A stretch of 64,000 nucleotides of DNA from an uncultured Prevotellaceae bacterium. GTDB lineage: Bacteria > Bacteroidota > Bacteroidia > Bacteroidales > Muribaculaceae. Position numbers and translations under genes: made by a program. Position 1 is the stretch's first letter. Each line of letters begins with the position of its first letter. Below the pieces are notes generated by a model, which saw only the letters and a list, made by a program, of their open reading frames with translations, was not told the DNA's origin and did no database searches. The DNA lies in contig CAMJXD010000004.1 in assembly GCA_946409635.1 (NCBI GenBank), positions 91,322 through 155,321 on the forward strand. The letters are read 5' to 3'. This document shows positions 26,389 through 33,371 of this stretch, in pieces.

Positions 26389-27507
26389 TTAAATCATCAT
26401 GGGCATCTGGAGGACGATGAGATCCTCGCCGGCCTTCTGCTCACTGGGTACAAACACGCCTGCACGTGCGGGATCGAGCAGCTTGAGGAACACGCCGTCA
26501 CAGTCGATGTTGTTCACCACATCGATGACGTCGGCGCTCTTGAAACCGATGTTCATGGGTTCGCCATTGTAGTCACACTTGATGGTCTCCTCGGCTGCAG
26601 TCGAGTGGTCGACGTCCTGGGCTGTGAGAACAACCTCGGTAGGCTTGAGGTCAAGGCGTACCAGACCGCCCACATTGGCAAAGACAGCGACACGACGAAC
26701 TGCGTTAAGCAACGTCTGGCGGTCGACTGCCATGGTGTAAGGATTGTCCTCGGGGATTACCGAGTTGTAGTTAGGATAGCGGCCATTGATGAAACGGCAC
26801 GACAGCTGATAGTCGGCGTTCTCAAATGTTGCGCTGCTCTCGTCAACGGTGATATTGACCATCTCCTCGCTGTTGCGGTCGATGATGCTGGCGAGGATGG
26901 CTGCGGGCTTGGCTGGCAGGATGAATGAGCGTTCAAAGTTGGGTGTCACGTTGGTCTGGCGGTAACGTACCAGCTTGTGGGAATCGCTGGCGACATAGAC
27001 AATCATGTCGGGCTTGATGTCCCAGAAGATGCCCATGAACTGCGGGTGCATATCGTCGTTGCCCACTGCAAACAGGGTGTGTCCGATGCCCGAAGCAATG
27101 CTCTTAGAGGGCAGGCTGAACTGCTTGACGTCGTTGGCGTTGGCGGCCTTCTCGGGGAACTCGTCGCCATTCAGTGCCATAGCGTCATAGTAGCCGTTGA
27201 TGTAGGTGACCTTGACGGCGAGTGTCTCATCGTTGATTTCAAACGACAAGGCCGTGTCGGGCAGCTCCTTGAGCGAATTGATGGTGCGCTTCACGTCAAG
27301 TGCAAACTTGCCGGTGCCTTCTACATTCTGCACCTCGATGTTGGTGGTCAGTCGTGTCTCCATGTCGCTGCCGGTAACAACGAGTCGGTCGCTCTGCAAC
27401 TCAAACAGGAAGTTGTCAAGAATGGCATAGGCATTCTTGTTGCTCACCACTTTGCTCACGGCATTGAGGCGAGTGAGCAATAATTTACTTTGAACGTTGA
27501 ATTTCAT
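26389..27507 (-). CDS. dnaN: DNA polymerase III sliding clamp (beta subunit)
   Basis: A 372-residue clamp of the usual length, made of three repeated domains: MKFNVQSKLLLTRLNAVSKVV at the N terminus, the middle FSLPSKSIASGIGHTLFAVG, and the last with RYPNYNSVIPEDN. It ends VLQMPMMI, close to the usual C-terminal peptide-binding residues. Upstream is a TAAATTTG -7 element at 27561-27568 on the minus strand. Its position after DUF1015 and before the exonuclease is the Bacteroidales norm. Confidence 0.97.
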   Translation of the reverse strand: MKFNVQSKLLLTRLNAVSKVVSNKNAYAILDNFLFELQSDRLVVTGSDMETRLTTNIEVQNVEGTGKFALDVKRTINSLKELPDTALSFEINDETLAVKVTYINGYYDAMALNGDEFPEKAANANDVKQFSLPSKSIASGIGHTLFAVGNDDMHPQFMGIFWDIKPDMIVYVASDSHKLVRYRQTNVTPNFERSFILPAKPAAILASIIDRNSEEMVNITVDESSATFENADYQLSCRFINGRYPNYNSVIPEDNPYTMAVDRQTLLNAVRRVAVFANVGGLVRLDLKPTEVVLTAQDVDHSTAAEETIKCDYNGEPMNIGFKSADVIDVVNNIDCDGVFLKLLDPARAGVFVPSEQKAGEDLIVLQMPMMI

Positions 27508-27560
27508 ACAGTTATGTCTCTAAATATCGTTATTAATTGTTTGTTCCATATTTTAACCTA

Positions 27561-27568
27561 CAAATTTA
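27561..27568 (-). promoter_or_regulatory. -7 element of dnaN
   Basis: The minus strand reads TAAATTTG, matching TAnnTTTG, about 55 bp upstream of the dnaN start. Confidence 0.5.
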
Positions 27569-27614
27569 GTGATTTTTTCTTTAATTAATGTAGTCTTGTT
27601 AATAAAAAAACGAA

Positions 27615-27649
27615 AAAAAGCGCTATCGATTGCCTCGATAACGCTTTTT
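27615..27649 (-). terminator. Terminator of the DUF1015 gene
   Basis: A 15-bp inverted repeat with one mismatch (27615-27629 with 27635-27649, AAAAAGCGCTATCGA) and a 5-base loop, followed on the minus strand by T-rich sequence. Confidence 0.8.
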
Positions 27650-27695
27650 AAGTTTTGTCTGGTCAGGGTTTCACACCTGGCGGTAATGACGTGAA

Positions 27696-28940
27696 TCAGT
27701 CGAGCTTGTGAATGATGAGGCCCGAACGGAGCTTGGGCTCAAACCAAGTGGCCTTGGGAGGCATGATCTTGCCGCTGTCGGCAATGTCGATAATCTGCTT
27801 CATGGTCACGGGATAGAGAGCCAGGGCCATCTTCATCTCACCACTGTCGACGCGCTGCTTGAGCTCGCCTAGGCCGCGGATGCCGCCAACGAAGTCGATG
27901 CGCTTGTCGGAGCGCAGATCGGTGATGCCCAGAATGTCGCGCAGGATGTAGTCGCTGCTGATGGTCACGTCGAGCACGCCGATGGGATCGTTGTCATCGT
28001 AGGTGCCTTCCTTAGCCGTCAATGAGTACCACTTGCCGGCCAGGTAGAGTGCAAAGTTGTGCAGCTTGGCAGGCTTGTAGATCTCGGTGCCCTTGTCCTC
28101 GACGATAAACTTGTCGGCCAGCTTCTGGAGGAACTCTTCCTCGGTGTTGCCGTTGAGGTCAACAACCACGCGGTTATAGTCCATCACCTTGAGGTGAGAC
28201 TGGGGGAAGCATACTGCCAGCAGGTAGTTATACTCCTCGGTACCGTTGTGGTTGGGGTCGGCCTTGGCCTTATCCTCACCCACGTGGGCGGCAGCAGCAG
28301 TGCGGTGGTGACCGTCGGCGATGTAGAGGTAAGGAATCTCGCCGAACTCGCGGGTGATGGTGTCGATGGTGTCCTTGTCCTTGATGACCCACAGGGTGTG
28401 GCCGATGCCGTCCTCGCTGACGAAGTCGTATTCGGGCGTGGTCTGAGCGGTGCGGTCGATGATGTCCTCGAGAGCGCTGTTATCGGGGAAAGCCAGGAAA
28501 ACCGGCTCGATGTTGGCATTGTTAATCTCGATGTGGTGCATGCGGTCGGCTTCTTTCTCGCGGCGAGTGAGCTCGTGCTTCTTGATGCGGCCGGTGAGAT
28601 AATCCTCAACGCTGGCGCCTACGACGAAGCCATACTGGGTGCGACCATCCATGGTCTGTGCATAGATGTAGTAGTATTCCTCGGGGTCTTGAACGAGCCA
28701 ACCCTTGTCCTGGAACTTCTTGAAGTTCTCGACAGCCTTGTCATAGACCTTGGGCTCATGCTCACCGGTACCCGGCTCAAAATCGATTTCGGGCTTGATG
28801 ATGTGATAGAGAGACATCTCGTTGTCACCGGCCTCGGCACGGGCCTCTTCGCTTGAGAGGACGTCGTAGGGCTTGGATGCTACTTTTTCTACATACTGTT
28901 TGGGCGGTCTCACGCCACGGAACGGTTTTACTTTAGCCAT
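27696..28940 (-). CDS. DUF1015 family protein
   Basis: A 414-residue cytoplasmic protein with the DUF1015 N terminus (VKPFRGVRPP) and the segment VASKPYDVLSSEEARAEA, GRTQYGFVVGASVEDY and the conserved LYIADGHHRTAAA region near residue 207. This ADGHHR box resembles a ParB/sulfiredoxin-type nucleotide site, though its activity is not established to my knowledge. In many Bacteroidetes the gene lies next to serine biosynthesis genes; here it is alone with its own terminator. Confidence 0.9.
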   Translation of the reverse strand: MAKVKPFRGVRPPKQYVEKVASKPYDVLSSEEARAEAGDNEMSLYHIIKPEIDFEPGTGEHEPKVYDKAVENFKKFQDKGWLVQDPEEYYYIYAQTMDGRTQYGFVVGASVEDYLTGRIKKHELTRREKEADRMHHIEINNANIEPVFLAFPDNSALEDIIDRTAQTTPEYDFVSEDGIGHTLWVIKDKDTIDTITREFGEIPYLYIADGHHRTAAAAHVGEDKAKADPNHNGTEEYNYLLAVCFPQSHLKVMDYNRVVVDLNGNTEEEFLQKLADKFIVEDKGTEIYKPAKLHNFALYLAGKWYSLTAKEGTYDDNDPIGVLDVTISSDYILRDILGITDLRSDKRIDFVGGIRGLGELKQRVDSGEMKMALALYPVTMKQIIDIADSGKIMPPKATWFEPKLRSGLIIHKLD

Positions 28941-28993
28941 GATAAATTAACGGTTTTAAAAGTGTTAATAGATTGATGTTATAGTATTAAATG

Positions 28994-29497
28994 TTATTGT
29001 CGACGTTTGTTGCCTTGGGGCTCCCTAGCGCGCTTGGACTTGCGTGCACATGTGCTGCACGTGCCGTACACGTAGAGGCAATAATGGTCGGCATTGAAAG
29101 CGTTGAATCGTCGAGCGTTCATGAAAGCTGCAAAATTGGTGTCACGCACCTCCTTGACCTTGCCACAAGTGGTGCAGATGAGATGAGTGTGAGGCAGGCT
29201 GATGCGTTCATACTGGGCCTGCATGCCCTCAAACACGTGCCGCCTGAGCATCTTGGCCTCCATGAGCAACTCAATGGTATTGTAGATGGTGGACCGACTC
29301 ACCCTGAACCCATCCTCATCCAGCATGTGCTGCAACTCCTCGATAGTGAAGTGCCCGTTGATGCTCTGGATGCGGTTGAAGATAGCATATCGCTCGGCAG
29401 TCTTGCGCATGCCGCGAGCGTCCAGATAGTCGCTGAACTTGCGCACTATCGGGCTATTGCTGGAAGCAAATTCCTCGATGTTAGGATCGGTTCTCAT
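28994..29497 (-). CDS. Fur-family transcriptional repressor
   Basis: A 167-residue metalloregulator. The N-terminal winged helix includes GMRKTAERYAIFNRIQSINGHFTIEELQHML and VSRSTIYNTIELL. The dimerisation domain has HTHLICTTCGKV, with Cys pairs CTTC (first) and CSTC (near the C terminus), the structural zinc site. The start at 29497 (MRTDPNIEEF) is chosen since it gives the usual N-terminal extension; an upstream ATG would add 20 unusual residues. The tail after CSTC is basic. The target metal cannot be told from sequence alone; Fur or PerR type is possible. Confidence 0.9.
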   Translation of the reverse strand: MRTDPNIEEFASSNSPIVRKFSDYLDARGMRKTAERYAIFNRIQSINGHFTIEELQHMLDEDGFRVSRSTIYNTIELLMEAKMLRRHVFEGMQAQYERISLPHTHLICTTCGKVKEVRDTNFAAFMNARRFNAFNADHYCLYVYGTCSTCARKSKRAREPQGNKRRQ

Positions 29498-29505
29498 CGG
29501 TGTGA

Positions 29506-29513
29506 CAAAATTA
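29506..29513 (-). promoter_or_regulatory. Candidate -7 element of the Fur-family gene
   Basis: The minus strand reads TAATTTTG just 9 bp upstream of the ATG at 29497. If used, the mRNA would have almost no leader. Confidence 0.4.
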
Positions 29514-29560
29514 CAACCATTTTTGCAATCCCACAAAGATTTATCCCAATAAAACAATTA

Positions 29561-30208
29561 TCATTGTTTTTTCATGATATGCTCCAGTGTCAACTGGCTG
29601 ATGTCGTCGACCATCAGGTCGCATAGGGGGGCAACCATGTCACGGCTCATGGTGGTGGCAATGCCGATGACACGTGCACCAGAGTCGCGACCGGCTATCA
29701 GGCCGTTGCGGGAGTCTTCAATGACGACACAGTCGTTGATGTCTGCGCCGATTTGCTGAGCGGCAATGAGGTAGCACTGGGGATCGGGCTTTGCCTTGCT
29801 GACCATGTCGCCGGTCACGATTTGGTCAAAGAGGGTGGGGAACTCGGGGTGTTGGCTGTAGAGCGCCTGCATCTTCTTGCGATCGCTCGATGTAACGATT
29901 GCAATGGGAATGCCGGCATCGCGCAGTTGCTTGACGAGGGCAATCGCACCAGGGAAAAACTCAAAGCGCATGTTGCGCTCATAGTCCAGCAGCTTGTCCA
30001 GGACCTGTTGCCGGGTGTCATCACCCTTAAAGTAACCCAATATACGTGACAGGTGAAACCCCTTGATGTAGTTGGCAAAATTGTCGATGCCAGTCTTGTA
30101 CTCATCATCCATCTGCTGCCAGAAGATGGTGTACAGGCCCTCGCTGTCAAGCAGTACGCCGTCGAGGTCAAACAGCACGCCACGGGCTCGGTTGGTGGTT
30201 TGGCTCAT
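29561..30208 (-). CDS. HAD-family phosphatase, phosphoglucomutase-like
   Basis: A 215-residue HAD hydrolase. The nucleophile motif is FDLDGVLLDSEG near residue 13, with Asp+2, followed by a helical cap, then IVTSSDRKKMQALY (motif II Ser/Thr), KAKPDPQCYLIA (motif III Lys) and VVIEDSRNGLIAG (motif IV Asp). This is the pattern of the beta-phosphoglucomutase and phosphoglycolate phosphatase group; the substrate is unknown. The start at 30208 (MSQTTNRARG) is preferred over one nine codons upstream. A TACTTTTG element lies upstream. Confidence 0.88.
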   Translation of the reverse strand: MSQTTNRARGVLFDLDGVLLDSEGLYTIFWQQMDDEYKTGIDNFANYIKGFHLSRILGYFKGDDTRQQVLDKLLDYERNMRFEFFPGAIALVKQLRDAGIPIAIVTSSDRKKMQALYSQHPEFPTLFDQIVTGDMVSKAKPDPQCYLIAAQQIGADINDCVVIEDSRNGLIAGRDSGARVIGIATTMSRDMVAPLCDLMVDDISQLTLEHIMKKQ

Positions 30209-30239
30209 TTTATCGTCTCTTTTTGATGAATTCAAGTCG

Positions 30240-30247
30240 CAAAAGTA
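30240..30247 (-). promoter_or_regulatory. -7 element of the HAD gene
   Basis: The minus strand reads TACTTTTG, 32 bp before the start at 30208; it is divergent from the element at 30270-30277. Confidence 0.5.
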
Positions 30248-30269
30248 CTGAAAATCGCCCGAAATTCAT

Positions 30270-30277
30270 TAATTTTG
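30270..30277 (+). promoter_or_regulatory. -7 element of the FAD-dependent protein gene
   Basis: TAATTTTG matches TAnnTTTG, 24 bp upstream of the ATG at 30301. Confidence 0.5.
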
Positions 30278-30300
30278 TGGCATAAATTGTTTATGGAACT

Positions 30301-31863
30301 ATGATTCAAGAACTGCAATTACGCGTGAGCCCCCGCACGGCGGCTAGCATGGGCGACATTGCCCAGCATCTGGCAAAGCACAACGATATCCCCGTCGGTA
30401 GTATTAAGGGCGTCAGGATATTGAAGCGGTCCATCGATGCCCGTCAACGCAATGTGGTTGTCAACCTCAAGGTGCGTGTCTATATTAATGAGCCGATGAC
30501 TCAGGATTATCTTGTACCGCCCATCGAGTATAAGCCGGTGGACGGCAAGCGCCAGGCTGTGGTCGTGGGCATGGGGCCTGGTGGGCTGTTTGCTGCACTC
30601 AGGCTCATCGAATTGGGAATCAAGCCCATCGTGCTGGAGCGTGGCAAGGACGTGGTGAGCCGCCGCATTGATGCTTCCCGCATCCAGCGTGAGGGCGTCG
30701 TCGACCCTGAGAGCAACTACTGCTATGGTGAGGGTGGGGCAGGCGCCTATAGCGACGGAAAACTCTACACCCGCAGCAAGAAGCGTGGTTCGGTGGACCG
30801 TGTGCTGGGCATCTTTGTCCAGCATGGTGCCCGCGAGGACATTCTCGTTGATGCTCATCCACACATCGGCAGCGATAAGTTGCCTGGCGTCATCAAGGCG
30901 ATGCGCGAGACTATCCTGCGTTGTGGTGGCGAGGTTCATTTCGAGACTCGCGTGTCACGACTCATTGTTGACGGCGATAAGGTGACTGGTGTGGAAACGG
31001 CAGTTGACCAATGCTTTGACGGTCCCGTTATTCTGGCGACAGGTCATTCGGCCCGCGACGTGTATCAGATGCTTCATGATAGTGATATCACCCTTGAGGC
31101 CAAGGGAATAGCCGTGGGTGTCCGTTTAGAGCATCCCCAGCGCATCATCGACCAGATCCAGTACCACAGCGTGCTCGGTCGTGGCGAATACTTGCCGGCA
31201 GCCGAGTACAATTTTGTCACCCAAGTGGACCATCGCGGCGTGTACTCCTTCTGTATGTGTCCAGGGGGCTTTGTTGTGCCAGCCGTGAGCGAGCCCGACG
31301 GCCTCGTGGTCAACGGCATGTCGCCCAGCAATCGCGGGTCGCACTGGGCCAACTCGGGAATGGTCGTGGAGCTGCATCCCGAGGACTTGCCCGATGAGTA
31401 TAAGAAATATGGTGTGCTGTCGATGATGCGTTTCCAGCAGGACATGGAGCGACGTGCTTTTGCCGAGGCTGGAAACACGTTGATTGCAGGAGCCCAGCGC
31501 ATGAAGGACTTTGTGGACGGCAAGCCGTCACGCAACATCCCGCCTTCATCCTATCTGCCTGGTGTCCAGCCGTCAAGACTCGACCTTTGGATGCCGCCCT
31601 TTGTTGCCAATCGCTTGCGCAAGGGCTTTAAGATCTTTGGCAAGAATGCGCGAGGTTTCCTCACCAACGATGCCATCGTCATCGGCGTCGAGACGCGCAC
31701 GTCATCGCCCCTGCGCATTCCCCGCGACGCCATGCAGTTGCACCACATCGACCTGCAGGGCCTGTATCCCTGTGGCGAGGGAGCAGGCTATGCCGGCGGT
31801 ATCGTCTCGAGTGCCATCGACGGCGAACGCTGCGCCGAAGCCCTCGCCGAAGCCTTCAAATGA
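30301..31863 (+). CDS. FAD-dependent oxidoreductase of unknown substrate
   Basis: A 520-residue protein. Residues 1-75 form an alpha/beta N-terminal region; the FAD-binding Rossmann motif follows as VVVGMGPGGLFAALRLIELG near residue 82, with Glu at the end of the second strand (VLERG). Further signs are CYGEGGAGAYSDGKLYTR, ILATGHSARDVY, SFCMCPGGFVVPA and the C-terminal LYPCGEGAGYAGGIVSSAIDG, all typical of the large family of uncharacterised FAD proteins common in Bacteroidetes and Firmicutes. Substrate and role are unknown. It is monocistronic, ending in a hairpin shared with the RiPP-like operon. Confidence 0.88.
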   Translation: MIQELQLRVSPRTAASMGDIAQHLAKHNDIPVGSIKGVRILKRSIDARQRNVVVNLKVRVYINEPMTQDYLVPPIEYKPVDGKRQAVVVGMGPGGLFAALRLIELGIKPIVLERGKDVVSRRIDASRIQREGVVDPESNYCYGEGGAGAYSDGKLYTRSKKRGSVDRVLGIFVQHGAREDILVDAHPHIGSDKLPGVIKAMRETILRCGGEVHFETRVSRLIVDGDKVTGVETAVDQCFDGPVILATGHSARDVYQMLHDSDITLEAKGIAVGVRLEHPQRIIDQIQYHSVLGRGEYLPAAEYNFVTQVDHRGVYSFCMCPGGFVVPAVSEPDGLVVNGMSPSNRGSHWANSGMVVELHPEDLPDEYKKYGVLSMMRFQQDMERRAFAEAGNTLIAGAQRMKDFVDGKPSRNIPPSSYLPGVQPSRLDLWMPPFVANRLRKGFKIFGKNARGFLTNDAIVIGVETRTSSPLRIPRDAMQLHHIDLQGLYPCGEGAGYAGGIVSSAIDGERCAEALAEAFK

Positions 31864-31873
31864 CCGTACAAAA

Positions 31874-31940
31874 AACAACAGAATACTCTGAATAATCTGA
31901 AATTGTGATGTGACGTGATAATTCAGAGTATTCAGTTGTT
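31874..31940. terminator. Long hairpin between convergent transcription units
   Basis: The arms 31881-31893 (GAATACTCTGAAT) and 31921-31933 pair perfectly over 13 bp and extend outward six more pairs (AACAAC/GTTGTT) past one mismatch. The loop is 27 bases. It lies between the ends of the FAD gene and the RiPP-like operon. Confidence 0.6.
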
Positions 31941-31957
31941 AATCAAGACAATTGATT

Positions 31958-32284
31958 TCAGTTGAGGATTTGATAGTGGAGAGCACCTGAATTGTCAGCG
32001 ATGACAGTCATTTCATGTGTTTCACCATTGGCAGACAGTATGCCGTGGTAACGGTTTCCCATCTCGTGAACCAAGCTGATGTCAGACACCTCAACTCCAT
32101 CCTTGGCCAGCATTTTGCGGATGATGTCTTGTAGCAAGTCAATTGTCACAATCGAGTTGGGACCATGCTTATGCATGATATACATGAGCATGAGCGACTT
32201 CCCAATATCAGACTTGTTGTAAAACTGAATGATTGCGATAATTATGAATATGACGATAACAAAACCAAGAACAATAATGACCAT
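31958..32284 (-). CDS. Small membrane-anchored protein in the RiPP-like operon
   Basis: A 108-residue protein with an N-terminal membrane helix (residues 2-20, almost entirely Ile/Val/Phe) followed by a soluble region of about 85 residues. The soluble region is mixed helix and strand: DIGKSLMLMYIMHKHGPNS, an amphipathic helix LLQDIIRKMLAKDG, then two strands (NRYHGILSANGETHEMTVI, GALHYQIL). I do not recognise a family. It starts 7 bp after the pseudokinase-like gene and is AT-rich like the rest of the island. The topology resembles that of the Sel1 protein at the other end of the operon, so both may anchor the system at the membrane. Confidence 0.65.
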   Translation of the reverse strand: MVIIVLGFVIVIFIIIAIIQFYNKSDIGKSLMLMYIMHKHGPNSIVTIDLLQDIIRKMLAKDGVEVSDISLVHEMGNRYHGILSANGETHEMTVIADNSGALHYQILN

Positions 32285-32291
32285 AATTGTT

Positions 32292-33119
32292 TCAGACTTT
32301 TAGTGATGATAGGTTAAATCCATATTCATCAAATATGTTATCAACTGCCGAGTAATCTATTTGTTCATTAAGACTCCAGGCTATATGATTTATGATATCA
32401 TAAGTCTGTATGATCTCTCGTGTAAAGAGTTCCTTGGCATGTCTTCGATCATCGTCAGAGTCATAGGGGTATTGAGGACTGCAAGACAATTCAAAATCTA
32501 ATAGTTCTAAAGCCCATGTATAGTTCTGAGGATGAATTGCGTTATGTAATATCTGATTGTCATGAAGCGTTCTGAGGTTGTGAACGAGAATGTCAGCTGC
32601 TATAAGATATGGTTTATTGAATTTATGAGAGGTGGGCCATTTCTTGACTGTATCGAATAATAAATCTTGTGGCATATATGCCGTATCACATATTCGGTAA
32701 GGACATTCAACTGAATACTGTAATAAGACTGGATGTAATCTGCACATGTTAGGCAGAATTATATCAGTATCCAACTCAACAACACATTCCATCGTATTCG
32801 TTTTTATCCCTAAACCTGAGATTTCTAATCCTAGATTATAATCTCTTATGGCATCTTTTCTCAAGAGCAAACCCCATGTGTCATTACCAAATTCACCTGA
32901 ATTCAGAAATCTATGTTGAGTATAGCTCAATCCATTCCCTTTGCTTACAATGTATTTGCCATTGCATATCGACATAACATAGCTTCGACCATGATGGGGA
33001 CTAATAAGATACATGAGCTTACTTCCATTAATATCTCTAAGTAGTGGATGCACTTTTTCACATGTATCATTCATGCACAATATTTGATAATTGCATTCCG
33101 ACGCACTAATTGTATTCAT
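32292..33119 (-). CDS. Degenerate SelO/kinase-like protein
   Basis: A 275-residue protein; the start at 33119 (MNTISASECN) lies just after a hairpin. Residues 192-199 (HNAIHPQN) and 207-212 (LDFELS) match the catalytic loop and metal-binding Asp of kinase-fold enzymes in order and spacing: SelO/YdiU has HGVMNTDN then IDYG eight residues later. The metal-binding Asn 199 and Asp 208 are kept, but the Asp just before the Asn is Gln 198. Upstream, IVSKGNGLSY (residues 57-66) and LLLRKDAIRDYNLG followed by LGIKTN parallel SelO's LKGAGRTPYS and RSSIREF...LGIPTT. SelO transfers AMP to proteins. I infer a remote, partly degenerate member, possibly modifying or binding the peptide encoded just upstream. 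A HipA-like or aminoglycoside-kinase-like fold remains possible. Confidence 0.55.
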   Translation of the reverse strand: MNTISASECNYQILCMNDTCEKVHPLLRDINGSKLMYLISPHHGRSYVMSICNGKYIVSKGNGLSYTQHRFLNSGEFGNDTWGLLLRKDAIRDYNLGLEISGLGIKTNTMECVVELDTDIILPNMCRLHPVLLQYSVECPYRICDTAYMPQDLLFDTVKKWPTSHKFNKPYLIAADILVHNLRTLHDNQILHNAIHPQNYTWALELLDFELSCSPQYPYDSDDDRRHAKELFTREIIQTYDIINHIAWSLNEQIDYSAVDNIFDEYGFNLSSLKV

Positions 33120-33147
33120 AATTAATTTTATTTTTTGAGGAATCAAA

Positions 33148-33187
33148 AGCGGATATAGGCATCAAAACTATCATGCCTATATCCGCT
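33148..33187 (-). terminator. Perfect hairpin behind the precursor peptide gene
   Basis: A 15-bp perfect inverted repeat (33148-33162 with 33173-33187) with a 10-base loop, followed on the minus strand by TTTG. With a weak T-run it looks like a partial terminator or RNA-stabilising hairpin between the small peptide gene and the pseudokinase-like gene. Confidence 0.7.
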
Positions 33188-33203
33188 ATGGCATCAATGT
33201 TGT

Positions 33204-33308
33204 TTAGAAGCTACGATACATAATACCGCATGAGGGCTGACTTGTCTTTGCGCAATTTGACATAGTCACTACCTTTGATGCCTTGCTAATCTTTAAATCT
33301 ACGTTCAT
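33204..33308 (-). CDS. Candidate RiPP precursor peptide, 34 residues
   Basis: A short frame in the 250-bp gap between the radical SAM gene and the pseudokinase-like gene, too short for most gene finders. It starts MNVDLKISKASKVVTMSN, a Lys/Val-rich stretch that looks like a leader, and ends CAKTSQPSCGIMYRSF, with Cys 19 and Cys 27 and Ser/Thr/Tyr residues between and after them. The stop is TAA and a perfect hairpin follows at once. Leader-like N terminus, small size, two cysteines and the adjoining radical SAM/SPASM enzyme with a PqqD-like domain are the usual marks of a radical SAM peptide substrate. The modified core would be residues 19-34. The evidence is positional; peptide production is not shown. 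Confidence 0.6.
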   Translation of the reverse strand: MNVDLKISKASKVVTMSNCAKTSQPSCGIMYRSF

Positions 33309-33371
33309 AGTATTTACAGATTTAATGTTATAGGACTATTTCTTGGGGAAGTCCGTTTACCCACCTACCAT

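Noticed and set aside
33309..33371. A second small gene directly after the radical SAM stop
   Set aside because: The only ATG there gives four codons before a stop.
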